Made by a program: the position numbers and the translations under genes. 64,000 nt of DNA from an uncultured Lachnospiraceae bacterium (GTDB lineage: Bacteria > Bacillota > Clostridia > Lachnospirales > Lachnospiraceae). Positions 17,376-26,353 of this stretch are shown here, piece by piece (the stretch's first letter is position 1; each line of letters starts with the position of its first letter). The stretch spans positions 18,344 through 82,343 of the forward strand of contig CAJKGK010000015.1 of assembly GCA_905199445.1 (NCBI GenBank), given 5' to 3'. The notes beneath the pieces are model-generated. The model worked only from the letters and a program-made list of their open reading frames with translations, made no database searches and had not been told where the DNA came from.

Positions 17376-18731
17376 TCAGTCATCTGAACCGTCATTGGCA
17401 TGCATTTCCTGCTTCATCTTTGCAATTTCCGGATAATACTTTTCAATCGGATAGAACATCAGGCATACAATGATGATGACACAGGTTGCTGCAGGCAGTG
17501 CAAATCTCAGGCAATTAATTGCCAGCAGTGCGGATTCCGGCTGCTGCCCCACTGCATTGGCAATATAGCCCGAAACGGCAAGTACTGCCAAAATACCCGA
17601 AGAGGTCAGTGTGGAACCGCATTTATAAGCAAATCCCTTAATTGCAGAAAGCATACCGTTCATGCTGACCTTTTCTTTTAACTGGATATAGTCGATGGTA
17701 TCCACCAGTAGGAAATTGATCAGTCCCTGTTCCATGGATGCAAATGCCGCTGCAATAAAGGATAATGCAAACAGCAAAGGCAGGTTCTTTCCAAAGAAGA
17801 ACAGAATAAGGTAGCAAACCAGTGTAATGCCCTGAGAAATCTGAAGAACTCTCTGCGCGGTTTTGAAAATTTTCAGCATGATCGGCATAACGACCATCAT
17901 GGACACAAGGGCACCGATAGAAAGTACAAGCATATATGTAGGAATCAGATCCGGTCTCACCTGATAGTACATAATATAGTATACGGAAGTTGAGAACATA
18001 CAGCCGTATCCTAAAGAGGCCATACACCAGACAATCAGGATGCTGAACAGACGCTTATGTTTAACAAGAATCTTCATATCCTCTTTAACCGGACGTTTGT
18101 CGGCATTGACAATATATTTTTCTTTGGCAGTCTTAAACAAAGCAAAGCAGGACAGGACCATTAAAACACCATAAATCAGCATTAACGGACCATAGCCGCC
18201 AAGGATTTCCACAAAGTTTGTTGTAAAAGAAGAAGCAATCGTAAAGGCAATCGCTGTCATAATAATCCCCAGCTGCATGATCTTGCTTCGTTCGCTGTCC
18301 TTTTTAGTCATAGCCGGAACAAGCGCCATCATCGGCATGGTAATGGCTGTAACCAACATACCATAAAGGATATAGAAAACCGCAATATAAATAATTTTTG
18401 CCGTGTCGGACATTCCTGAAGGTGCCAGGAACAGGAAATAAGACACGATCACAAGAAAGATCGGACAGAATATCATATAGGGACGATATCTCCCCCATCT
18501 TGATCTTGTTCTGTCGCAGATTCCGCCCATAATGGGGTCATTAATTGCATCCCATAAAGTAGCGATAAACATAATGATGGATGCAGCACCTGCAGGCACA
18601 CCAAAGGTATCTGTCATAAAAATAGAAAAATAACTGGACACCGTGGCCTGAATCAGCATAAAGCCACCGCCTGTGGACAGTGCATGACTCCATATGGCCG
18701 CATTGCTGAGTTTGTTTGTCTGATTGGACAT
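17376..18731 (-). CDS. GPH-family (MelB-like) sugar:cation symporter
   Basis: About 451 residues, 12 predicted membrane helices. The signature DPIMGGICDRTRSRWGRYRP after helix 2 is the GPH/MelB cation-binding motif. The start is set at ATG 18731 because GGGGAGG lies eight bases upstream; the frame extends nine codons further but without a ribosome site. Operon with the downstream GH78 gene. Likely imports a rhamnoside or other glycoside for intracellular cleavage. Confidence 0.88.
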   Translation of the reverse strand: MSNQTNKLSNAAIWSHALSTGGGFMLIQATVSSYFSIFMTDTFGVPAGAASIIMFIATLWDAINDPIMGGICDRTRSRWGRYRPYMIFCPIFLVIVSYFLFLAPSGMSDTAKIIYIAVFYILYGMLVTAITMPMMALVPAMTKKDSERSKIMQLGIIMTAIAFTIASSFTTNFVEILGGYGPLMLIYGVLMVLSCFALFKTAKEKYIVNADKRPVKEDMKILVKHKRLFSILIVWCMASLGYGCMFSTSVYYIMYYQVRPDLIPTYMLVLSIGALVSMMVVMPIMLKIFKTAQRVLQISQGITLVCYLILFFFGKNLPLLFALSFIAAAFASMEQGLINFLLVDTIDYIQLKEKVSMNGMLSAIKGFAYKCGSTLTSSGILAVLAVSGYIANAVGQQPESALLAINCLRFALPAATCVIIIVCLMFYPIEKYYPEIAKMKQEMHANDGSDD

Positions 18732-19092
18732 TGTTTTTTCCTCCCCGTAAATATTCACTCAGGGACATCCTTAAATCTCAGGATTTCTCTGACTTTGATT
18801 ATTATTTTACCATTTTCAGCTTCACAAATCTTTTCCGCAGTGAAGTTTATTACAAAAAATAATGTCCCTTTTATCCCTTTGGTTTTTATATATATTATAA
18901 TATTACCTTTCTAATCCCTATTTATATTATATTTTTTCTTTATATATCCATATGATCCACTGTTTTTCTAAACCCTCCCGTGATTTTACATTTCAATCTC
19001 CGGGTATATCTCCATATTGTCTTGTCTTAACCGTTTTCTCATGCTAAAATAATTATAATTTTACATATTTATTATTTTAAAGGGAGAGGACT
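18732..19092. other. Divergent AT-rich intergenic region (361 bases)
   Basis: Separates the symporter operon from the AraC/GH39-like regulator. It is very AT-rich with several TATAAT-like words on both strands; the only promoter with both boxes that I can defend is at 19022-19050. No ORF with a ribosome site and no stable hairpin was seen. Confidence 0.6.
19022..19050 (+). promoter_or_regulatory. Promoter of the AraC/GH39-like regulator gene
   Basis: TTGTCT, a 17-base spacer ending in TGC, then TAAAAT. Good spacing plus an extended -10; about 43 bases before the start codon. Confidence 0.5.
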
Positions 19093-21567
19093 ATGAATAC
19101 AGCCTTTTATGAATTGGCCATTACCGATCACTTTGGGTTCCATATCCAATGCTATCCTCATTTTAACATACTCTTTATTTTGGAAGGTCATGCGTCTGTT
19201 CTGTTTTATAAAGAATCGTGGGCCGTTAAAAAAAATGATATCATTTACTTCAAGCCATACGAAATCCATCAAATTGTCAATGCATCCCAGAATTTTAAGG
19301 CCGTCATTTTTTTAATCCATAACACGTTACTGGATACCGTTCACCTTGATCTGACAAAAGTCCATTTTTCACCCCACCACCTGACTGCAGATACCGCGGG
19401 GGAAGCCTATCATTCGATCTGCTATGACCTGGCTCAGGTTTTATATTATAATCTGAAAAATGACGATTTTAATGAACTTCTTATTTTAAAACACCTGACT
19501 TCGGTTTTAACCAGTATCTTCCGTTTTTATGGCAGCAAAACCGTGCCCATTCAAAGCAGAGAGGATCCGGACAGAATATATCAGGCCATCATTTATATCA
19601 GCAAAAACTATACCCGGACGCTGACCATGCCTGAGGTTGCCAGACATCTGAACATTCATCCCCAGTACTTTTCAACCTGGTTCAAAAAAAATATGGGGGA
19701 AAGTTTTTCTGAGTATCTTGGATGTCTCAGGGTTGTAAGCACATTTCCTCAGCTGATCCATACAAATCAAAGTCTGATCGATATTGCCTTTGCCAGCGGT
19801 TTCAATAACTATAAAACCTACAGCACCGCCTTTAAGAAGCATACCGGTATGTCCCCAAAAGAATACCGGCGCACACAGGCTGTCAGCTTTTCCCCCTTTG
19901 AGGCCGTCAATATCAGCAATGATCACGCATCCATCTTTGCTTTTTTTCAACAATACTGGAATCAGGACCGACCCGAAGCGCCTGCAGCTCAATCTCAGAT
20001 TCCTGACTTTAAACAGCATATTTCTCTGGACTTTAATGCTTCCGTATTTAATCCCCACCACTTTTGCGGACATATGCCCAAAATCTGTTACTCCATCGGC
20101 CGTGCTGCAGATCTGCTGCGTCACGATACTCAGGAGCAGATTCGCAGAGCCCGTAAAGAGCTTGGCATTACAGTGCTTCGTTTCAGAGATATATTTTCAG
20201 ATATGCTTTTTGTTTACTACGAAACACCGGATAAAACGGCCATCTATAACTGGCAGTATATTGATATGATTTATGATTTTCTGATTAACCTGGATATCAG
20301 CCCGTTTACAGAAATCGGTTTTATGCCCCGCCTTCTGGCATCCAAACAGCAGTTTGCCGGATGGCAGCACCGTCCCAATGTCAGTTTTCCAAGATCTTTG
20401 AAAAACTGGTCCCGCCTTGTCACCGGATTTATAAGCCATCTTGCAGAACGGTACGGCATTTCCAAAGTCCGCACATGGATATTTAATATATGGACAAATC
20501 CTGACCTTAATTTAAAAAATGGATACTGGTATGAAACAATGGATAATTTTTTCCTGTTCTACCGGGTCACTTACAATGCAATCAAATCTGTGGATGAGTC
20601 CATCCCTGTAAGCACACCTGATTTTACACTTCCTTTTGGAATGAAATGGTATGAAGCTTTTTTTAACTACTGTACACAATATGAACTGTATCCTTCATAT
20701 CTTTCAGTCCATTTATATGCTGAAAATCCCACGGAGGAAGATTTTCAGGATTCCCTGAAGCATTACAGTGCCATCAGCCGTCACCCATCCGGTTTTTATC
20801 CTGGGCAGCGGCTGTATCAATCATTTTTTGACCTTATACATACCGTTAGCGGCTATGATTATTTCAGGGATTTGCCCATTGTTATCCCTGATTGGAATAT
20901 AACTTATACATCCATCAACTATAACCGTGATACCTGCTTTATGGCCGCATTTATTGCCTACACCCTCCGGCTTTTATGTACCCAGAATATTGCCCTGCTC
21001 AGCTTCAGTTCCTTTAGTGACATCAATGAAGATTTCTTTCCCGATGAAATACCTTTTGGCGGCGGCCCCGGACTTTTAGACATCCATGGCTTTAAAAAAG
21101 CTTCCTATAATACTTTTTTTCTGTCCAGCCGCCTTGGAACTCAGGTTCTGTCCCAGAACAGATATCATCTGCTTTCCAAAACCCCGGACGGTTACAGCCT
21201 CCTTCTTTTTCATATGGTTTACGATGAGCTGGAACATCCGCCAGTTCGAAATGACCGTTCCTCCTACTATAACCGTTATGACTGGACACTTCGGCCGCAA
21301 AATCTCATGCTGCATATGATGATGGATATCGGCCCCGGACTTTGGGAAATACAAAAATTTGAAGTCAGCCGTAACCGCGGCTCCGCTTATGATCTCTGGA
21401 TTCAAATGGGAGCGCCCCAGAAGCTGACATCTGAAATATGTGATTATATCAAGGCACTGTCCGTACCCGCTTTAAATATATGGCAGGAAACCGTAGAAGA
21501 ACGCCTGGTCTTCAATGTGGAACTGACACAACACAGTGTTGTACTGATAGAATTAAAGCATATATAA
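19093..21567 (+). CDS. AraC regulator fused to a GH39-like, probably inactive, sugar-binding domain
   Basis: 824 residues. Cupin-like domain (about 1-100), AraC helix-turn-helix pair (about 155-275: TMPEVARHLNIHPQYFSTWFKK, then FASGFNNYKTYSTAFKKHTGMSPKEYRR), then about 540 residues resembling a GH39 beta-xylosidase barrel. GH39 enzymes have acid/base Glu in WNEP and nucleophile Glu in TEWN/TEYN. Here these read IWTNPDL (N469) and IPDWNITY (D600), so both carboxylates are changed and hydrolysis is unlikely. The domain probably senses an oligosaccharide. ATG 19093 has AGGGAGAGG. Divergent from the symporter/GH78 operon and upstream of converging permease genes, either of which it may control. 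Confidence 0.85.
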   Translation: MNTAFYELAITDHFGFHIQCYPHFNILFILEGHASVLFYKESWAVKKNDIIYFKPYEIHQIVNASQNFKAVIFLIHNTLLDTVHLDLTKVHFSPHHLTADTAGEAYHSICYDLAQVLYYNLKNDDFNELLILKHLTSVLTSIFRFYGSKTVPIQSREDPDRIYQAIIYISKNYTRTLTMPEVARHLNIHPQYFSTWFKKNMGESFSEYLGCLRVVSTFPQLIHTNQSLIDIAFASGFNNYKTYSTAFKKHTGMSPKEYRRTQAVSFSPFEAVNISNDHASIFAFFQQYWNQDRPEAPAAQSQIPDFKQHISLDFNASVFNPHHFCGHMPKICYSIGRAADLLRHDTQEQIRRARKELGITVLRFRDIFSDMLFVYYETPDKTAIYNWQYIDMIYDFLINLDISPFTEIGFMPRLLASKQQFAGWQHRPNVSFPRSLKNWSRLVTGFISHLAERYGISKVRTWIFNIWTNPDLNLKNGYWYETMDNFFLFYRVTYNAIKSVDESIPVSTPDFTLPFGMKWYEAFFNYCTQYELYPSYLSVHLYAENPTEEDFQDSLKHYSAISRHPSGFYPGQRLYQSFFDLIHTVSGYDYFRDLPIVIPDWNITYTSINYNRDTCFMAAFIAYTLRLLCTQNIALLSFSSFSDINEDFFPDEIPFGGGPGLLDIHGFKKASYNTFFLSSRLGTQVLSQNRYHLLSKTPDGYSLLLFHMVYDELEHPPVRNDRSSYYNRYDWTLRPQNLMLHMMMDIGPGLWEIQKFEVSRNRGSAYDLWIQMGAPQKLTSEICDYIKALSVPALNIWQETVEERLVFNVELTQHSVVLIELKHI

Positions 21568-21617
21568 AAAACAGAAGGAAAAACGCCGTAAAACCTAACG
21601 TTTTTCCTTCTGTTTTT
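21567..21617. terminator. Strong bidirectional terminator
   Basis: A perfect 19-pair stem AAAAACAGAAGGAAAAACG / CGTTTTTCCTTCTGTTTTT with a 13-base loop lies between converging genes and begins in the stop codon of the regulator gene. Confidence 0.92.
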
Positions 21618-21648
21618 ATGTCCATTTTTCTGTCCGGATTTTTGATCA

Positions 21649-22563
21649 TCAGCCCTTGATGGAACCGATCATCACACCGGATTTAAAATATTTCATCACA
21701 AAAGGATATAAAATAACCATCGGTGCACTGGATACAATAATGGTACAATATTTAACCAGCTGTCTGTAAACATCCAGATTTGCTGCCACCTCCCCGGCGG
21801 ACGCTGCAGTTGTTGTTGTATCATTAATAATTAAGATTTCCCTCAGCACAAGCTGAAGCGGGTATAAAGCTCTGTCTTTAATATACATTGCTGCAGGAAA
21901 CCAGGAATTCCAATGTGCTACAATATAGTATAACGCAATCGTTGCCACTGTTGCCTTGACAAGCGGAAGCATAATCCGGAAAATAATCGTAAGATCTCCC
22001 GCACCGTCCAGCTTTGCAGATTCCTCCAGTTCTGCCGGTACAGACGCAAAAGCGGTTCGCATAATAATCAGGTTAAATGTGGAAACACACATTGGCAATA
22101 TAATTGCCCATGGTGTATCCAGCATATGGAGTTTCTGGATCACAATATATAAAGGTACAATACCGCCGGAAAACAACATGGTAAATGAGATCAGGAACAT
22201 GATCACATTCCCCCATAGCAAATCCTGTCTTGACAATACATAAGCGCCGACGATTGTAATCAGCATACCGATCACTGTGGCAGCGGATACATAAATCAGC
22301 GTATTTAAAAATCCACGGATCAGCTGTTCATTTTCAAACACAAGCTTATAGCCCTCAAAGTTCAGGCCATGCGGCCATAAAACCAGACCTCTCTGAGTAT
22401 TCAGCCAGTTTGGATCACTCATTGACGCAAACAGCACATGAAGCACAGGAAGGAGACAAACCACGGCAAACAATGTTAAAATCGTATAGTTGATGACTTC
22501 AAATACGATCCTGCCCTTACTCTTTTTAATTTTTTTACTTACTTTGGTTGTATTCTTTTTCAT
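21649..22563 (-). CDS. Carbohydrate ABC permease, LplC/YtcP type
   Basis: 304 residues with six predicted helices and the EAA loop EESAKLDGAGDLTIIFRIMLPLVK (about 197-220) that contacts the ATPase. The C-terminus YFKSGVMIGSIKG is typical of LplC-like proteins. ATG 22563 has AGGAGG. Co-transcribed with the LplB-like partner 15 bases upstream. The matching binding lipoprotein is probably the one at 28935. No ATPase gene is nearby, so a shared MsmX/UgpC-type ATPase is expected. Confidence 0.92.
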   Translation of the reverse strand: MKKNTTKVSKKIKKSKGRIVFEVINYTILTLFAVVCLLPVLHVLFASMSDPNWLNTQRGLVLWPHGLNFEGYKLVFENEQLIRGFLNTLIYVSAATVIGMLITIVGAYVLSRQDLLWGNVIMFLISFTMLFSGGIVPLYIVIQKLHMLDTPWAIILPMCVSTFNLIIMRTAFASVPAELEESAKLDGAGDLTIIFRIMLPLVKATVATIALYYIVAHWNSWFPAAMYIKDRALYPLQLVLREILIINDTTTTAASAGEVAANLDVYRQLVKYCTIIVSSAPMVILYPFVMKYFKSGVMIGSIKG

Positions 22564-22578
22564 AAAAAATCCTCCTGA

Positions 22579-23580
22579 CTAGAAAAGACTTGTATCACTA
22601 TATTTTTTACTGATTTTATTTGTAATCAATATTAATGCCAGATTAATCACCGAATTAAACAGCCCGACTGCAGTGGAAAAACTGTAACTGCCTTCCAGAA
22701 GACCCTTTCTGTAAACATAACTTGCAATAATATCCGCTTTTTCATAGATCTGAGGGTTATACATTAATATTGTCTTTTCATAGCTGCTTGCCATCAGCAT
22801 ACCAACATTTAAAATCAGCATAATGATAATTGTCGGCCGTATACCTGGCAATGTCACATGCCACATCTGTTTCCAGTAACCGGCACCATCAATTTCAGCA
22901 GCTTCATACAGCTGTTTATCCACACCGGACAGCGCTGCAATATAGAGAATCGTTCCAAACCCAATACTCTGCCACAGATTAGAGCCTATGTAGATTGGAC
23001 GCCAATAGTCTGCCACACCGAGAAGGTTCTGGGCTTTCCCTGTAATCATTTCCATCATTGTTCCAAGAACACCGGTTGTTTTACAAAAATCTACAACAAT
23101 ACCACAGACAACAACCATTGATATAAAGTAGGGAAGGTAACTGATTGTCTGAACGGTTTTCTTAAAAAATTTATTTTTTACCTCATTAATTAAAAGCGCC
23201 ACAATAATTGTCAAAGGAAATGAAATGATTAAATTCCATCCATTTAAAAGTATTGTGTTTCTTAACAGACGCCAAAAATAAATTGAATCAAAAAAATCTG
23301 TAAAGTTTTTTAATCCCACAAATCGATCGACCAGACTGCCGAAAATGCCAAGCTTTGGTTTATAATCACAAAACGCCATGACAATTCCGCCCATAGGCAG
23401 GTAACAGAAAATAATAAAAAATGCAATCAGCGGCAGTGCCAGTAAATAACGTTTTTTATTTTTTTTCCAGTCCTTAATAATCGCCTGCTTCGTAAATTTT
23501 CTCTTCTTACCGTCTCTGGATTTTCTCCTTCTGTTTTTCTCACTGATCAATCCCGTTTCCTCTGCTTTTGCTAACGCCAT
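22579..23580 (-). CDS. Carbohydrate ABC permease, LplB type
   Basis: 333 residues: a basic cytoplasmic N-terminus rich in Lys/Arg, six helices, EAA loop YEAAEIDGAGYWKQMWHVTLPGIRPT and the family-typical C-terminus KKYSDTSLF. It ends with a TAG codon at the normal family end, which shows that TAG is a true stop in this genome. ATG 23580 has AAGGAG. First gene of a two-permease operon; divergent from the GH3 gene, which probably cleaves the imported sugar. Confidence 0.92.
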   Translation of the reverse strand: MALAKAEETGLISEKNRRRKSRDGKKRKFTKQAIIKDWKKNKKRYLLALPLIAFFIIFCYLPMGGIVMAFCDYKPKLGIFGSLVDRFVGLKNFTDFFDSIYFWRLLRNTILLNGWNLIISFPLTIIVALLINEVKNKFFKKTVQTISYLPYFISMVVVCGIVVDFCKTTGVLGTMMEMITGKAQNLLGVADYWRPIYIGSNLWQSIGFGTILYIAALSGVDKQLYEAAEIDGAGYWKQMWHVTLPGIRPTIIIMLILNVGMLMASSYEKTILMYNPQIYEKADIIASYVYRKGLLEGSYSFSTAVGLFNSVINLALILITNKISKKYSDTSLF

Positions 23581-23832
23581 ATTTTTTCTCCTTCCTCTCC
23601 GTTTGATCGTTTGTTTTCAGTACACTTATTGTAATCCACACAAATTCAGGTCAAAAGATTCAGTATTTAAGATTATGATATGGATTTGAGAATCCACATG
23701 CCTTTGTTTTTGATATAGCCCCCATTTTTTGTGCATATGCGCAGCAGGGCTGTATATCAAATGTTCATCACTGTTATTTTTTAATATATTCTGTATAATG
23801 AAACTATAAATTTGATTACAGGAGGGACTTAT

Positions 23833-26211
23833 ATGAGACACAAACTTACCAATCTGGCTTCTATACCAGATGTTATTGCCGACATGACACTCGATGAAAA
23901 GTTAAATCTTGTAGGTGCTTACAAAGCTTGTCATACACTGGAAATTCCGGATATGAACATTTCCGCATTAAACCTCACAGATGGAGCAACCGGCGTCAAC
24001 GGCGTGCAGGTCATACTGGACTATATTACTGCACCGGAAAATAAAAACGATCCGGAACTGCGCCGGGGATTTTTCCAGTACATGTCAGAATTTTCAAATC
24101 TGGTCAAATCAGATTTAACCGCTGCCCGGGACAAATATAAAGACCGCCCGTTTTTCCTCGGACTGATCGACCATATCGAAAAAATGCGGCCGGACAATAC
24201 AGATTTTATCAGCTTTCCTTCCGGCATCAATATCGGTGCATCCTTTGATCCCGAGGCTGCGTATAAGATCGGACAGGCCGTGGGCTGTGAAATGCGCCAT
24301 TCCGGCATTGATGTCTGCCTGGGACCGAATGTGGATGTTGCCAGAGATCCTCTGGGCGGACGTAATTATGAAATGTATGGAGAAGACCCTGAACTTGTAG
24401 CTGCTATGTCAGCCGGATTTATCAATGGAATGCAGTCTGAAGGTGTCGGTGCCTGTGCAAAGCATTTTATCGCCAATAATCAGGAAACCAACCGAAACAC
24501 AAAAAACACCCATGTATCTGAGCGTACATTGAGAGAAATCTACAGCAAAGGGTTCATGTCCGCTGTAAAAAATGCAAAGGTAAAATCTATCATGACTGCC
24601 TACAATGCAATTAACGGCACATTTTCATCTTATAATCAAATGCTGCTCACTGACTGGCTTCGGAAAGAATGGGGCTTTGAAGGACTGGTTGTCAGTGACT
24701 GGGGTGCTGCAACCGACAATACCGATATGGCATTAAAAGCAGGCCTGGATCTTCGTCTGTGCGGCCCATGTGATATGACTGAATGTAAGAAAGCAGTTGA
24801 AAATGGTCAGCTTTCTGAAGCTGTGTTAGATGAACGCGTCAAACAGATCCTTAAAACCCTTGTCGAACTGCGTCAGGAACAGGCGCGTATACCTGTTCAT
24901 TATGTTCCTGATGAATTACTTCAGGCCGCTTATGCATCCATCGTTGAAGGTGCTGTGCTCCTGAAAAATCAGCATACGGTTCTGCCACTGAGAACAGACG
25001 CCAGGATCACATTTTTCGGAAAACGCAGCAAAGAATTGCTTGAATGTGGTACGGGCTCTACATCCGTGATCACAAATCTCCACAGTAATGTATTTGATGA
25101 AACGATTAAAAACTATCCGAATGTCTCTGTTTCTTATGAAAATATGGAAAACGCAGACACTCTGATTTATACAGTCACTGCGCCTGCAGGCGAAAATGTT
25201 GACAGAAGTATCATGGATATTGAAGAAGATGATCGGCTGCGGATCCCAGATGTTTTAAAGACTGCAAAAGAAAAAGGCCTGAAAACCGTTGTGATTTTAA
25301 ATGTCTCCGGTCCTATTGATATGCGTTCCTGGATCGATTACGCAGACAGTATTTTATGCATATTTATTCCAGGATGCATGGGTGGAAAAGCGGCTGCGGA
25401 TCTTTTGTTTGGTACAGCATACCCTGGCGGAAAACTGCCTGTCACATTCCCCCTTCGATATGAAGACAGCCCGTCCTATCCCAATTTTCCAGGAGAACAC
25501 AATGACGTTTACTACGGCGAAGGTATTTTTATAGGATACCGAAATTATGAAAAACGGAAAATCCCGGTACAGTTCCCATTCGGCTTCGGACTTGGATATA
25601 CAGATTTTCAGATCACTGTACCTGACAAGTCATTGACTTTTAATGCTCTGGAAAATGACTTCTTTGAAATCCCTGTGAATGTTAAAAACGTGGGAAACCG
25701 TGAAGGCAGTGAAGTTATTCAGGTTTACTGTGCTGAAAAAGCCCCGCACATTCTCCGCCCGGACAAAGAGCTGGTGGGATTTGCCAAGGTTCATCTGAAC
25801 AAAGGGGAACAGCAGCAGGTAAATGTACGGATTTCCAAAGATGCGCTCTACTGTTTTGATCAAAAAAAATCCAGCTGGGTGCTTCCTGTCGGCAGCCATA
25901 ACCTTTGGATCGGCACATCCTCCGCTGATATCGTTGCCCAGGCCGATCTTAACGTTATTGGAAAAAGTGCCTATACGCTTGACGCAGACAGCACAATCGG
26001 AGAAGTTTTAAAAAATCCACAGGCAGTAAAGCTGGTCAATGATCTCACAAATGGTTTTCTTGAAAAATCCAGTGCAGAAAATCTGGCATTTATGGTAGAC
26101 AGACACTTATCCGAGATTCTTTCAACCGTTATGATCTCTATTGTTCCTGATGCAGTACGTTTGAATCAGCTGCTCCAGGACTTTTATGAAAAATTAAGCC
26201 AGTTGTCCTAA
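23833..26211 (+). CDS. Beta-glycosidase, GH3
   Basis: About 792 residues, cytoplasmic. N-terminal GH3 barrel with KHFIANNQETNR and nucleophile Asp in LVVSDWGAATD; the second alpha/beta domain begins near EGAVLLKNQHTVLPL; a fibronectin-III-like domain follows (PVNVKNVGNREGSEVIQVYC). The C-terminal 75 residues after the FnIII module are an extra helical tail. Start is ATG 23833 with GGAGGG nine bases upstream, not the longer frame. Exact sugar (glucose, xylose, N-acetylglucosamine) cannot be told by eye; context suggests a plant or rhamnose-containing oligosaccharide. Confidence 0.9.
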   Translation: MRHKLTNLASIPDVIADMTLDEKLNLVGAYKACHTLEIPDMNISALNLTDGATGVNGVQVILDYITAPENKNDPELRRGFFQYMSEFSNLVKSDLTAARDKYKDRPFFLGLIDHIEKMRPDNTDFISFPSGINIGASFDPEAAYKIGQAVGCEMRHSGIDVCLGPNVDVARDPLGGRNYEMYGEDPELVAAMSAGFINGMQSEGVGACAKHFIANNQETNRNTKNTHVSERTLREIYSKGFMSAVKNAKVKSIMTAYNAINGTFSSYNQMLLTDWLRKEWGFEGLVVSDWGAATDNTDMALKAGLDLRLCGPCDMTECKKAVENGQLSEAVLDERVKQILKTLVELRQEQARIPVHYVPDELLQAAYASIVEGAVLLKNQHTVLPLRTDARITFFGKRSKELLECGTGSTSVITNLHSNVFDETIKNYPNVSVSYENMENADTLIYTVTAPAGENVDRSIMDIEEDDRLRIPDVLKTAKEKGLKTVVILNVSGPIDMRSWIDYADSILCIFIPGCMGGKAAADLLFGTAYPGGKLPVTFPLRYEDSPSYPNFPGEHNDVYYGEGIFIGYRNYEKRKIPVQFPFGFGLGYTDFQITVPDKSLTFNALENDFFEIPVNVKNVGNREGSEVIQVYCAEKAPHILRPDKELVGFAKVHLNKGEQQQVNVRISKDALYCFDQKKSSWVLPVGSHNLWIGTSSADIVAQADLNVIGKSAYTLDADSTIGEVLKNPQAVKLVNDLTNGFLEKSSAENLAFMVDRHLSEILSTVMISIVPDAVRLNQLLQDFYEKLSQLS

Positions 26212-26287
26212 ACCTTTAGGACTGTATGCGTTCCCATATCTGAAAATACTGAGCAAACCTGACAATTCCAACTAAAAAACAGCACTC

Positions 26288-26330
26288 AAAAAGTGGGGCA
26301 ACGCCTGCCAATGGCGCCGTCCCACTTTTT
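26288..26330. terminator. Bidirectional intrinsic terminator
   Basis: AAAAAGTGGG pairs with CCCACTTTTT around a GC-rich internal part; it separates the GH3 gene from the converging AraC gene. Confidence 0.88.
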
Positions 26331-26353
26331 ATGTACCTGCTAACTTTTCTCAA

